Shown here piece after piece: positions 33,871 through 47,700 of a stretch of 64,000 nt of DNA. The stretch is from Eledone cirrhosa. Its lineage: Eukaryota; Mollusca; Cephalopoda; Octopoda; Eledonidae. The DNA is taken from assembly GCA_964016885.1 (NCBI GenBank), contig OZ024743.1, forward strand, positions 18,868,872 to 18,932,871. Reading direction: 5' to 3'. The translations under genes were made by a program, and so were the position numbers. Each line of letters opens with the position of its first letter. Position 1 is the stretch's first letter. The notes under the pieces were generated by a model. It did no database searches and was not told the DNA's origin. It saw only the letters and a program-made list of their open reading frames with translations.

Positions 33871-34696
33871 TTTTCCATGTATTGTATCCCTTTTGAGTGT
33901 CGATAACCGTTATTTTATATATATAGACATATATAAGCAGATCAGATTAGTCGATAATACAACCAAGGTGGAGTGATATATTCAAGGCTTATTGTGATAG
34001 GCAAAAGGCAGTTCAGATTTTAATCGAACTCATAAATTTCCAGTTACACAAGCCTTACAACATGGCAAGGCCAATGTAAAATGAATGAATAAATAACCAA
34101 GGTTCAACACATTACTTAATCGATTCAAACACGTTTCTTACAAATACAGGAGAAAGTAGGATTTTATTACTTATTCGACCAGCCTTCAAATATCTCCAAA
34201 CTCGAAATAATTTAAAACCTAAATAACTTTATATCTAGTCGGGAAAACGTTAACAATTATCGAAGACTTTAACGCACAAATTATAATTTGTTAGTAATAC
34301 ACGTACTATGTAGTGGGCTATCTCGACTCTGAAAACGTATATTTACTCAAATAAACATTACGGAATGAAATTAGAGCGTACAAATTTGATAACAGTTATT
34401 ACTTAATTTAACAACCAATTGAAATACTAATTATGTTAACAGAAAATAGATGCTAAAATTTGTAATTATGTAAAAATTAGTAGGGTGATTTTTGATTATC
34501 AAGGACTATTGCCATAATAGTTACTAATATTTTTAACACTGTGTACGCAATATATATATATATCGTGTCAGACAAACCGTTGATTACAGATTCGGGCGAA
34601 ATCGATAGAGATCGAACCTTCAGCTGATCGGTGGCGAAACGCGCGTCACCAATCAATAAACGTAATGAAGGAGGAACCACTCACCATTGTTTTATT
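33871..34696. other. No gene seen; repeat-like tail at 34560-34680
   Basis: Mostly single-copy-looking AT-rich DNA. 34611-34650 contains CTTCAGCTGATCGGTGGCG followed by AAACGCGCGTCACC, a motif style shared with 57750-57770. Confidence 0.45.
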
Positions 34697-34705
34697 TTAT
34701 ATATC

Positions 34706-34771
<66 letters not shown>
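34697..34771. repeat. (AT)n microsatellite
   Basis: AT tract of about 60-70 bp. Confidence 0.95.
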
Positions 34772-34773
<2 letters not shown>

Positions 34774-36800
34774 GGTGTATAGGTTTGTGTGTGTTTGTGT
34801 ATATGTATGTTTATGCGTACACTTTATTTCTAGTGTTTGTCCTGTTTCACAAGAAAGTATCAATAAGGTAAGTAATTACTAGAGTCGGTATGACCCTCTA
34901 AAAAAAGCCGATGCTCACTCATGACTGCAGCTGCATGTCTGAAATCAGTTAAAGTATAAAAAATATGCATGACCTGAGTGTATGTGAGTGTGTGTTTCAG
35001 TATGTGTTTGTGTGAGTGTCAGTTTGGATACATATAAATGCGAAAAACTAATAAAAGACATCACAAGCGTGAAATAGAACAGAATGCAATGATGGTGTAA
35101 AATGTTACCGTTCGTTAGATTTGGCATAGTATATCAACATTTCAAATGCTAGATTGAATAATGGTGACAAATGATGAGGTTTGTAGAGAGATACACATTA
35201 AACCTATATGAGAGTAGTAAACAAAGAATAGATGTATTAGTAGATATATGGGAAGCAAGGTTTGTTTGTCAGTGATTTTGAAAATATATATGAGGTGATA
35301 TATGCGGATCAACATAGTTAAAATAGTTGCCAGACGTCACTCTGTTGAAAGTCTAATATGGTATATTTCGAACTGTCTCTTCCATCCTTTCGAAAACAAT
35401 AAATTGACTATAAGCAAAGGTATTAGAGCGTCGAATGCGGTGCATTGCGTTATCTATTCCGACACAATGCCTTCTATGTCCTGCTGGTTGGATATAATAA
35501 ACTAGCCCGTTTGTGTATGTCTAAAAAGCAGCATAGCATGCCTTGGAGCAACGATTGCAGTGTCAAATATGTTTCTATACAAACACACTAAAACACAGAA
35601 GTATCTATCGATCCACTATCATTATTGAGCAGAACCTGATTCAACTAGAACCCTAATATCATGAATATTACCGTAGATAATATGAAATTATAATGTCTAG
35701 TGTTACAATAAATGACGAAATCGTGACAGTTGGAATTTCTTTAATCATAGATCGATTAAGATCTTACGTCGGCAGAACAACACATGCTCTAAAAGTATAG
35801 CTACACGTAATATAAACTGAGAAGTTAAAGGGAGTTAATGTGGAAAATATAATTATTTTCTTTAGCAATCTAACGTCCCAACTACCCACTAAACTCACTA
35901 CATGCTGTTATATATTGATTTCCCTTGAGTATTCCTAACCTCAATATCAGGTAACATGCACAGTCGGTCTAATTAATGTTACTATAGAGGTGATATTTAA
36001 TTTATCGATCAAGCGTAGATGAAAACGTGAACATCGTCACAGTTGAGATTAAGAAACAGAGCAGTAAGTTGTAAAACTTACAATTTGATAATACTAATAA
36101 AGTTCACGCTGCGCTTGTGTCTACACCATAGCCAAGAAATCTCTCAGCAAAATCGCTTACAAATCAAGCGAAACAGAAAGACTTCATAGTATGTTAAAAA
36201 TAGCAGCCATGTCCATATAACCAGCATCTTAAAGTATGACGAACTATTTTCTGGAATGGAGGTCTTCGTGCAATATTAAAACTGGTATTAGTCTCCAGTT
36301 GAAGGAATTAAAACAATATATACATACACACGTATACACACATACATACGCACATACCCCGCCCCATATATATATATATATAGAGAAAGATTTGAATGGA
36401 TACAGTTTAGTTGAAAGGAATTTATTGACACGTGTTTCTGTAACAGTTACATAACCTGAAAACAGCTGCTATCTACAAAAGTTTTATTTATGCAGACATT
36501 CAATATTTCAATGTTATTATTTACTGTCATTTCATCAGAATAATATTATTGAGGACCTATTTGGTTTTTATAGAGAATATTAGGAGGGAGGGATGAAGTT
36601 GTTAGAAGAATACTTGAGGGAGTGGTTTGTTGATAGCAGTGAGAATTTTTTGGTGGCAGTGAGTAATTAGATTCCCATCTGTTGTTTTGACATTTTTATA
36701 GAATATATTATTGGTTATTTTTCTAAATTTATAGAAGGATTAGAGATAGTAAAGATATGCGTGGTTGGTTTTGTGTTTGCACTTAATTAACATTCAGACT
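34772..36800. other. No gene recognised
   Basis: AT-rich DNA. The stretch 36380-36560 after a small AT tract may be part of a repeat, but I could not match it inside the window. Confidence 0.45.
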
Positions 36801-36839
36801 TAAATTTTTCTTTCAAGTGTACGTATCCTTTCACCCACG

Positions 36840-37240
36840 CATTCACACACAAATATATTTGCACACCTCTACAAAATACATATACTCACATTCACATATT
36901 CATATTTACATACATATACAAATGCATACATATATATATACACACATGTATTCATGTACATACATACGCGTTCATGTGTATACATTTTCATACTCAACTT
37001 ATCTTTATATACACACGCATAGACACACACATATATACATACATACTCTAGTCTATGTGTACACATATACATATACATACACACCTATACATATATATAT
37101 ATATATACACACATATATATATACATATATATATATATATAAGCACTTTAATACATGAATACACTTACATCCTACTATACACATCAAACATATATATATT
37201 TACTTATTTATATACATTTTCACATATATATACATACTTA
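36840..37240. repeat. ATAC/CATA low-complexity block
   Basis: About 400 bp of interspersed CATACA, CACATA and AT repeats; open frames are artefacts. It lies beyond the 3' end of the following minus-strand PLE. Confidence 0.85.
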
Positions 37241-37409
37241 TGGACGTTTTTAGACACATTCATTATCGCATATTTGCACCTATTTTCATCAGCATATCTT
37301 TCCATTATTAGTGTGGTAATTTAAGGTTATTAATATATGTTGAGAAGAGATTGTTTTTATATTTTTCTAACTAGAATGAGGTTTATATAGTTGGGGGGAT
37401 GTTCCTCTT

Positions 37410-39292
<1,883 letters not shown>

Positions 39293-39795
39293 GACAACAA
39301 TTTGATGTTTAAGATAACTGTGGTTGCAATAAGAATATCTAATATATTTTCTAACGGTATTTGAAAACACGGGGATGAAACAATAAGAAACAGAAAACGT
39401 GGAAGCGTCAAGCACAATAATTCACGGTCATCGGCTGTCTTCTGGAGATCATTATAAGTTTGAGTATTCACCACCAGTGTATCAATAGAGTCCACGGAAT
39501 TATTTATAGATAGCTATTCGGGATGAGAACATAACAGACGATAGACAAAAGATCTAAAAAGAAAAATGAAAGCAAAAAAAATAGCTACATACCAATACGA
39601 GATGGTGGAATGAAAGGTTCATAGGCTGACTATGAAGAAGTGATTGTAGAAGTGTGAAATGTCGCATGCATTAATTTGAACTCTTCCTATTAATAAATGC
39701 ATTGTTTCTATCAGGGAATATGTTGAGAAATAAACCTCAATTGTACAAGTCTTGAGAGTATCTTCGTCAGTCAATGAACTTTTCAGCCGGCACTC
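39293..39795. other. No gene seen
   Basis: About 500 bp of AT-rich sequence without recognisable features. Confidence 0.5.
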
Positions 39796-39797
39796 TT

Positions 39798-39935
39798 ATA
39801 CACACACACATACACACACACACATACACACACACACACACACAATCACACACACACATACATACACAATATCACACACATATATATATTTACATACATT
39901 TATATATGTATGTGTATATAAATATATATATACAC
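39798..39935. repeat. (CA)n-rich microsatellite
   Basis: Imperfect CA/TACA repeats followed by AT-rich low complexity. Confidence 0.9.
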
Positions 39936-40205
39936 AGTTCAAGAGTAACCAATCTTAAAGAGAGAGATGGAGATAGGAGAGGAGATAGGAGAGGAGAGAT
40001 TGGTGAATCAGTTAGAAGCCAAAGCGTAAAGGCATGTGCTCAATGTGCAATATGCAGTGGAAGGCTGCTCGGTGGCTGGGTTCATGCAGAGGTTAGGTGC
40101 ACAGAGCTGGAACTATTCATTAGTTGAGCAAAACAAGACCACACATTTCACAAGGAAGACATTATTAAAAGATTGTCAACATATTTTAGTTTGATGTAAG
40201 GAATA

Positions 40206-40417
40206 ATAATAATAATATTAATAATAATTGTTTCTAGTTTTGGCACAAGGCCAGTAATTAACCAGTATATTACTGGTACTTTATTTTATCAACCCCATAA
40301 GGATGAAAGGCAAAGTTAACCTCGGCGGGATTTGAACTCAGAATGGCAAGGGCCGTAACTCTATACGCCAAAGCATGGCGTCCGACCCTCTACCGTTACT
40401 GCCAATCCACCGCCCTT
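40206..40417 (-). mobile_element. tRNA-derived SINE, full length
   Basis: Minus orientation: AAT-type tail at 40206, TTGGCACAAGGCCAG, ACTGGTACTTTATTTTATCA, GGATTTGAACTCAGA (B-box complement, about 40329-40343), GGCGTCCGACCCTCTACC (A-box side), head ending CCAATCCACCGCCCTT. Same family as 23450-23636. Confidence 0.92.
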
Positions 40418-40604
40418 AATAATACTAATAATAATTGTTTCTACTTTAGGCACAAGGCCAGCAAATTAACCGGTGCATTACTGGTACTTTATTTTATCGA
40501 CCCCGTAAGGATGAAAGGCAAAGTCAACCTCGGCGGGATTTGAACTCAGATCGTAAAGGGACGTAACTATGCGTCAAAGCATGGCGTCCGACACTCTACC
40601 ATAA
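40418..40604 (-). mobile_element. tRNA-derived SINE, head truncated
   Basis: Follows the previous SINE head-to-tail with only AATAATACTAATAATAA between. TTTAGGCACAAGGCCAGC, TTATCGACCCCGTAAGG, GGATTTGAACTCAGAT and a slightly diverged head (GCGTCCGACACTCTACC) end abruptly at 40604. The second insertion probably landed in the AAT tail of the first. Confidence 0.9.
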
Positions 40605-41090
40605 TAATGTCCGTTTACAATTGTTTCGCTACTCCATATAATATTTCTGGATCAAATGATTATATATCATTATTGATCTGGTTCATTTGAAAATAATTAA
40701 CATAGGTAGAAATAGAGCAGCTCATCCAAATTTGAAAAGGAATATTAATTAAAATAAGCGAATAATGTTACATAAATGTAATGTTCCCTATGTTGGTATT
40801 TCACTATGGTGTCCTGGGTATATCAATGGTTGCCACAGTGGAGCAGTATTCTTCTGTCGAAGCTGCATTGTGTGAGATCTGCCTATGGGTAACAAGATTT
40901 ACCTTACTAATTAGAGGGTGGTTTCAGGGGAAGTAACTCCTCGAGAGATTAGAAATTGTGGGTAGTTTATAGTTGTGCTAATTTTTTAATATTTTTAATT
41001 GAGAGCCAATGTAAGGGAGGTAACTTATAATTATCTAAGTTAGTTATAGCTATTTAACTTATTAGCTACAAGTAAAAATGGGGCTAGATG
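40605..41090. other. Unassigned; partly PLE 3' flank
   Basis: No ORF. The last ~200 bp may be 3' untranslated region of the next PLE. Confidence 0.4.
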
Positions 41091-41091
41091 T

Positions 41092-41985
41092 CTATGTTGG
41101 GTGAAATATTCTGTTGGCGAAGGAATTAGCCTTTCGATGTTGACAGCTAATATTTACCTCCGTTCTATCGTTAATCGGTAGAGGTCCTGATAGAGTTATG
41201 TAATATGCTTCGGTAAGACAGAATTCACAAGCTGTTCTTCGTCCATTGAACGGTTGTGCACTAGACAAGATATCCCATGTTAATGAGTGTTCAATGTTGC
41301 TTAATTTAAGGTTTTTAATTATCCTAGCTAGAGATGTCGAACATCTGTTGTTAGGGTTTCGGAAGGAAAAGGGGTGCGCGTTATAGCGTACCTTAAAAGG
41401 GTTAGAGGTAAACCCGATATATGAGCTGGTCTGGGAAGCAGTTTTAACCATGCACCTATAGACTATGTTGGGTGTCAGGCAATGTCCATTTAGTGGACAT
41501 GCGTTCGGGTAACGGCAGTTGCAGTTACTCCTGCGGTTAGTGAGAGTAGGGTTGTTTAACCTAAGCGGTTGGTCAGTGCTAGAAGGATAAGATGGGGGGA
41601 GGTGTGCTACTAACGTAAGTATTGATGTAGTGGGTTGTGTATTTGTTGGGAGTGGTGGTACCGCGGTGTGGGAGTTATACTGTCTTAGTTTATGATTGTT
41701 ACTGAATGCGATGTGGCTAGTCAGGTTTGGTGTTGTGGAGAATGAGCTTTCAATGTTAATGTTATTAAAGAGTTTGTAATACCTATGGTTGGGGGTGGGT
41801 GGGGGTAGATAGGATAGAGAAGAAGCGTTTAGGGATATTAGTGGTAAGATTAGATGAGAATGAGGGGTTAAGCCAGGTGTTATTTCTGGGCCTATTCCTT
41901 CTAGGGGTTTTAGTGGAGTTGGTAGGGGCCTTCATAGGGTTATTATTACCTGTGGATTTGTTATTTGTCATCCCATTTCTCATTC
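41092..41985 (-). pseudogene. PLE 3' fragment, diverged subfamily
   Basis: The minus strand reads NTWLNPSFSSNLTTNIPKRF (about 41880-41820), then after a frameshift near 41785 NHRYYKLFNNINIESSFSTT, the cluster CNCRYPNACPLNGHC, NIVYRC, SSYIGFTSNPFKVRYNAHPF as GIY-YIG core, and a tail CQHRKANSFANRIFHP with stop at 41092-41094. The RT is absent. It begins next to CAA/CAG-rich sequence. Compared with the 37 kb copy the core is clearly a different PLE lineage (YIGFTSN versus YVGSAAT). Confidence 0.85.
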
Positions 41986-42089
41986 CTATTCTGATAACAG
42001 CAACAACACCGACAACACCGTTTTTGGCAGTAGCAACAGCAACAGCAGCAATAACAAGATCAGTAGCCGCAGTAGCGGCAGCAATAAAG

Positions 42090-42940
42090 GTGCTGCTTAA
42101 AAAGGGGCCACTTCTTTCGCAGGTGTGATCCGAAATATAGAGACAGTGCTAATCACGGAGGAGGAGATGGCAGTCGCAAGAGCCATTGTGTCGAGAACAA
42201 TAGTGTTTCCCTGAAACCTCCACCGGATTTCTTCAAAGACCAGTAGCTGCGCACGGTTACTGACCGCACCGTAAGCAAGATGTCACATCAGGTGGAGAGA
42301 GACACGGAGGCTCAAATCCAAAAGCGCGCAAAACCCACATCACCCGAAGCAAAAAGTACGCTACAATAGATCGATTGTCGCCACCCCACAACAGGCGAAG
42401 TCTCACTCTTTAGAACCCTAAAGTGGGAGGAGATAGTCTTGGTGCCCTCCTACTGCGGGCAGAAAATTGTGAGGGTCAAAGTGACCCAGGTCCCTCCCAA
42501 CGAGACCATACCTGGCTGGCCGCCTCTGTACTGGCTGGAATCGAGGGGAAGACCACCATACTGCAAATACAGAGAATGGGAAAAGCGAACTGGTCATGAA
42601 TAGGCATGCAAATGCTAATACAGACTGACCAGGAGTGTATCGAGGCCATCCCAGACATCAGAAACCTAGAAGAAGGGCTCCAGCTCCCTATAAGCGTGGA
42701 AGGAAGGCGCCCAAACTTCTAACTTTGTAGGCAGAAGACAGCCAAGAAGAGGGCTCCCCTCCTTCCGACGCCTGATCCGCTGCTATCAAGAGCTGGGCAG
42801 GCAACAGAGGCAGAAAACCCTTCCATGGTGAGTAGAATGGCAATGTCCGTGGCACCCATACCAAGGCCACGGACAACTAAAGCAGCAGCAACGGTGGCGG
42901 TAACACCAACAGTCGCAGTAGCTACACCGGCGAACTGGGA
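42090..42940 (+). pseudogene. LINE ORF1 remnant
   Basis: Frames with several stops read ATSFAGVIRNIETVLITEEE, DFFKDQ-stop-LRTVTDRTVSKMSHQVERD, AKPTSPEAKST, LKWEEIVLVPSYCGQKIVRV, PGWPPLYWLESRG and, in another frame, IPDIRNLEEGLQLPISVEGR. This fits a nucleic-acid-binding ORF1 of a Tx1-like LINE. At least three stops or frameshifts. The end is a CAG/GTAGC-rich stretch (42880-42940). Confidence 0.6.
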
Positions 42941-42947
42941 TGCTTCA

Positions 42948-44216
42948 GATCCGTGTCAGCTTACGTCGAAGACCTCACCGTGGTGTTGTCGAGCTCCAAA
43001 CACGTCCAGATGTTCGGCACCGCTCTCAAGGAATACGAAGCGATGACAGCAGCAAAACCAGGAAAAGTCAGTGGTCTTGCAACTCGGCACCTGGAGAGGC
43101 AAGACCATTCAGTCCGACAGCCTCGTGTGGCGCTGGACGGAAGGACCGGTTAAATTGCTTGGGGTTTGGTTCGGTCCGGACCTCCAGATGGAGAAAAACT
43201 GCAGCGAGGTGTCGAGCAGGGTGGCCTCTTTCACCCAGAAATGGGGCGAGAGGAGGCTGTCTCAGAAACGTCGCTTTTTGTGGAAGGGACGTGCTCCCAT
43301 GGTCAGACGATCCATTTGCTGTCAACATCCGATGCGTGGAGGACTAGGCATGCCGTGGCTGATGATGCGCAAACATACGCTGAGGATGCGACATCTCTGG
43401 TGCTTCCTTGGCGGTGAACAGGTTTGGTCGCCGTTTGCCCGGCGCGCTTTTCCCCAGCTCGTCTCCTTGACGGAGCTGCACTCCTGGATCCAGAAAAGAC
43501 CGAGGGATAGCGCTTGGAAGTTGGAATGTCTCTATGCGCTCACCGCCCTATACCGACTGGGCACTAGTATCGGTCGAACCACCACCTCGGCGTTCTATAT
43601 GTGGCTAGTGGAGGGAAAGAGCGACGACGTTCTAGGGGAGACCCTGGGCGTCGAAGACGATCAGCTGTTCGCTCTCTTCAAAAGAACTTTCAGACCGGTG
43701 CCTATGGACAACTTCCAGAAATCCCTAGCCTGCGAGTGCTACCGGAGGACGTTGCTGGTTTGGGATAAGTTCTAAAGGCACGGAGGTACTGTCATCCGAG
43801 CCTGTCCGAGATAGGCGCAGGGCGACGAAAATGTCCTGCACGCACTCGTTCAGTTCCCGAGGATTGCTGACTTGTGGAGCTATGTCGAACCTCTACTATC
43901 GCGTGTATGATGGATCCGGTTATCGACTGTGTCCATTGTGCAGATAGCCCCGCCATCATTCGTTATAGAGGAGGAATGGCAAGCAGTTTTCATCTGCCAT
44001 TTCGAAAGAGATTGTGTGGTGGACAAGATTGAAATGGTTGAAGACGGACACTTTCCTCTCCGGCCAATCCCTGCTTAACTTTTTCAAGTTTCACTTGAAG
44101 AGGAACACCGGGGTGGAGAGGCAAGTGCTGTCTTCTAGTATGTTTGTTGAAAAGTGGGTGAAAGTGGCGAGTCTGGTCCGAGTGAACGGGCCCGCTCTGA
44201 GTATACGCCTGTAGAC
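42948..44216 (+). pseudogene. LINE reverse transcriptase, C-terminal half
   Basis: Motif C appears as SAYVEDLTVVLSSS (first Asp of YVDD replaced by Glu), then VKLLGVWFGPDLQMEKN, FLWKGRAPMVRRSICCQHPM, RGGLGMPWLMM, and LACECYRRTLLVWDKF in the 234-codon frame 43071-43775. Beyond a frame break, WWTRLKWLKTDTFLSGQSL and VERQVLSSSMF continue to the stop at 44214. The zinc-knuckle region between (43790-43950) is degraded. Frame changes at about 43070 and 43775 and later stops make it inactive. Confidence 0.8.
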
Positions 44217-44506
44217 TGAGGAGTGGGAAAAGTGAGAGAGGCCGCTTGACCTGGTGGTCAGGGTGGCTGTGGTCTTTTGTGTGGTTTTCACCACGGGTGA
44301 CCCTCGGAGGTTTCCCTCTTCCTGGGGAATTTTTGTTGTTTGAATTTTTTGGGATTTCTAGCCCGATTTTGTTATAACCTGTTTACACCACCAAAACCCA
44401 CTTTGTATCGTCCTGTACTGTTCTGTGCCGTCTCTAATGTTTTTCTTCGTGTCAGCCCTTGTGGCCAATAAACGAACCATTATAATTATTATTATTATTA
44501 TATTAT

Positions 44507-44580
44507 TCGATAAAATAAAGTACCAGTAATGTACTGTGTAATTGCTGGCCTTGTGCCAATAGAAGAGACAATTATTATTA
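44507..44580 (+). mobile_element. SINE 3' fragment
   Basis: ATTCGATAAAATAAAGTACC, AGTAATGTACTGTGTAATTG and CTGGCCTTGTGCC are the SINE tail, inserted in the LINE's ATT-repeat tail and itself followed by ATT repeats to about 44620. Confidence 0.8.
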
Positions 44581-44620
44581 TTATTGTTATTTTTATTATT
44601 ATTGTTGTTGTTGTTTCTTT

Positions 44621-45235
44621 CGTTTACTATTCTACGCAGGCTCCAGCAAACATCCTTCCAAATGATTTTAAAAAAAGCATGGCAAACATTCTTGGATAGA
44701 ATTGTGTACTCTCGTTTAGCTGAAGCATAATATATAGGCAAAAAAATAAGACCTTAGACATGGCCCTCAAGAAAGGTGACTCCTTAATAGTTGGGTCTTT
44801 GGCCGAAATATTGTTAATATATATCGTATATTGCGCCTCCGAAAAGTGATTATTTTTCATAATGGAGGAAACATTGCACTCTCCTTCATCGAGCCAGAGC
44901 AGCAAAAGTTCGCAGGAAAAAAACATCTACATTTTAATACTTTAGTTTAAAGAATTGTAATACTGCAATCAACAACATAACCATTACAACCACCACCGGC
45001 AACTTTATTACCTCTAAAGACAAGAACACCGTCACCAAAAATGGCAACAGAAGCAACAGAAACAGTAACAACCTCAACAGTAGCAGCAACAAACAAATAT
45101 CAGTAGAAACATAAATGTGCATTTTCGAAACATTTTTTAATACTTCAAACTTTAGTTTAAAGCGATCTGGGGATCTATTTTTATATTTCCTTTTCCAATT
45201 AATCATATTTGTTGGTTTATATGCCTACCTAGTGT
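44621..45235. other. No gene; CAA/CAG-rich stretch at 44990-45110
   Basis: No supported ORF. The AACAGNAACAA-type low complexity probably derives from LINE or other retroelement sequence. Confidence 0.45.
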
Positions 45236-45315
45236 TGCCGGGTTTCTATGTATATTGATTTGTTGATAGGGAATGCTCGGCCCTTGTGGCCGATAAATGA
45301 AACATTATTATCATT
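45236..45315 (+). mobile_element. LINE 3' tail fragment
   Basis: CTCGGCCCTTGTGGCCGATA followed by AATGAAACATTATTATCATTATT matches the end of the Tx1-like LINE at 44450-44500. 5'-truncated to the tail. Confidence 0.6.
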
Positions 45316-47700
45316 ATTCTCCCTATCATAAAGTCAATTGTGGTGCCGTTGGTAGTGGGGTTAAATATGTTGTAGCTCGGAGTTGTTACTTCTTCAAATG
45401 ATTCAATGGTGATGTTTGGGGGGATGAATGTGGTGTTGACGGTGTAGATGTTATTGAGGCTGTTAGGATTGGTGAATTTTTAATATTTGTTTTTGTTTGT
45501 TATTTGTTGTTGTTGTGGGTGCTGATGTTTATGTCATTAGCTTGTTTTGACAGAGTGAAAGTCAGCAACATCAATCTATAAAAAATATTGCTGTCGTCTC
45601 TTCTTTTGAAGTCGCTAGAGCTGCTGTCAAATCTTATCATGTTAATTTTAAGAGCAAGGGTAGTGATACTATTTATGGTGGAGTTAATTTGTTTTTTCTC
45701 CTCACCATTTTTAGAAAACGTGCAACTCGTGAAAACTTATTTGTAAATTGATTACTTTTAAAATTCGAAAGATGTCCTTTGCCTCATTTGTCTCTGAACA
45801 TTTCTGGACATTTCGACAATTAAGATTACCTAAACGATGAAACACAATGTGTAAATGAAGTCGTCGAAATGAGAAACTAAAATGATCATATGGTTCGTTT
45901 ATCAAACGTGTTGCAGATTGCTCGCTTTGTTTTTTTCCAGTGCTATCCAACATAGTTTTATTGAATATTTGTTATTATTTTATAATTAAACCAGCCTTAA
46001 TGAGCTGGGTAGTTTATTTCTACCTGTATAAATAGAGGGGCTAAATATCTGTATGTTTCTAAACACGCTTTTCAATTTATTTTCCAAAATAAGGTGACGA
46101 GAGACAACAAGACCTCCCCTGTGTTGATCGTGGCATCATAATAATCAGAACAGCGGGATGTCCTCCAACGTCATCACTGTCTCCACTATAGACATTGACA
46201 GCAGTATCAACAACAACAACAATTATGAACTGAAATCACGTCAAAGTATTAAGACCGCCTCCTAAAAAATAATTAAATGAAACACATTAAAGACAAACAA
46301 ACAAAAACTACTACAACTTCATCAGCAACAAAAACAAATAACCATAACACAGACAACACTTATGCCGTCAACAAAAAAAGGACAATAACCACAAAAACAA
46401 TGCATTTGTAGTAAACGACTGCCAAAGGATTTGAAGTTTTTGTCTTCAAAGTTATAGCAAAACAGACATGTCGACCAAAAGCTGCCAAAGTATTGAAAGT
46501 AGAAAAGCCATGGGCTGACGGAACTCCACCATACCGGGGATGATTGGCAGAAACGCAGAAAGACTGTGATTTAATACTGTGTGCACACAAGGTAGAAACC
46601 AGCGGAACCAGCAATGCCACTGAAAGACCTAATGCATGAGATACAGTATATTGTGCACACCTAGTGTCAGATAGTATGCAGACATTTGAGTGTTCTTTAA
46701 CTGCTCCGGCAGTTAAACACTCCGTGTTACCCTGTCTGAAACCCATGTTAGGAAGAAGAAGGTTAAGGTACACAGAATGTCTGGTGGTTCCTGGCCTGCA
46801 CCGGTGTGGAAGTACCATTCTACATCAAATCAGATGACACACACCGGAGCCAAGACCTCATGCACCTTCCGGAGGGGTTGAATCTGAATGCTATATTTGG
46901 AGGAAGAAGGCTGATTCTTTGAATTCTCTTTGGCAGAATTGTCAACTGACAGATTTCTGCCCTTTACAAAAGATAGGGAACCACAAGACTAATTTGATGT
47001 CAACAACAAAAATACCAAATGTACAACAACAACAGGGACACCAACATCGGTAGCACGAGCAACATGAACATCAAAACCAAAAACTGCAGCAACACCAACA
47101 TCACTACCACCAGTATCAGTAGATGTACCACCAAAGCCACAAGAAGACAGCGTGAAAAACAACTAGGGTGTCTCCCAGCAAACCTCTCACTTACCTCCTC
47201 CCTCCGTCTCCTCTAAACACAAACACACAAATCGAACACATTCTCATCCATATCGAGAAACATTTCGCAGACATCATTTCCTCCGCATTTCAAAGTGAAG
47301 ATGAGAGGAAGCCTCCAAAAATAAGAAAAAAACGGACCACACAAAGAGCACCTTGCCTTATACAAGCACACACAGAGAAGACATATATTGCATCCCTACG
47401 CCACCTCTAGCAACACCATCGCTACTACAACCACAATTACAGATAGAAGTGGTAGGGAGTTCAAAAGCCTTGAATACCTATTCAGGCATTTCCATCTACC
47501 TGACAGATACCGATTTGATTTCCATATTACGCAAGTGTGGGCCTGGACCAATCGTAGAGTCTTACTTAGATCGTATGTTTATAGGTTTGTGATTAAGTTA
47601 GCAGATGGGGATAGCATACCTTGTTCACAAGTTCAAACGGTCACCTTTTCAGACATCAAAATCGGGCATGGTTGACCGAGATGGAACACGTAGCCAGGGG
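45316..47700. other. Unassigned, possible retroelement remnants
   Basis: CAACAA-rich blocks at 46200-46380 and 47010-47150 alternate with GC-richer stretches that carry longer frames: minus 46360-46818 (152 codons, start MVLPHRCRPGTTRHSVYLNL), plus 47168-47410 and plus 47388-47675 (containing EFKSLEYLFRHFHLPDRYRF). None matches a family I can name. The layout resembles LINE/ORF1 debris. A host exon cannot be excluded. Confidence 0.35.

Larger units (their letters stand above)
42090..44515 (+). mobile_element. Tx1-like LINE, internally deleted
   Basis: ORF1-like sequence (42090-42940) is joined to the second half of an RT ORF (42948-44216) and a 3' UTR ending CCCTTGTGGCCAATAAACGA plus ATT repeats (44478-44510). 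The missing middle would contain the ORF2 endonuclease and RT fingers. GC content is distinctly higher than the surroundings, as for a recent insertion. The protein style is that commonly annotated in molluscs as transposon TX1 149 kDa protein-like. Confidence 0.75.

Noticed and set aside
36506..36538. Minus-strand CTGATGA with AATG/CATT stem and GAAA
   Set aside because: No NUH cleavage triplet with a downstream strand pairing to the upstream flank; stem I cannot be formed.
43068..43328. Minus-strand and other overlapping ORFs in the GC-rich LINE region
   Set aside because: Shadows of the LINE RT frame on the plus strand.
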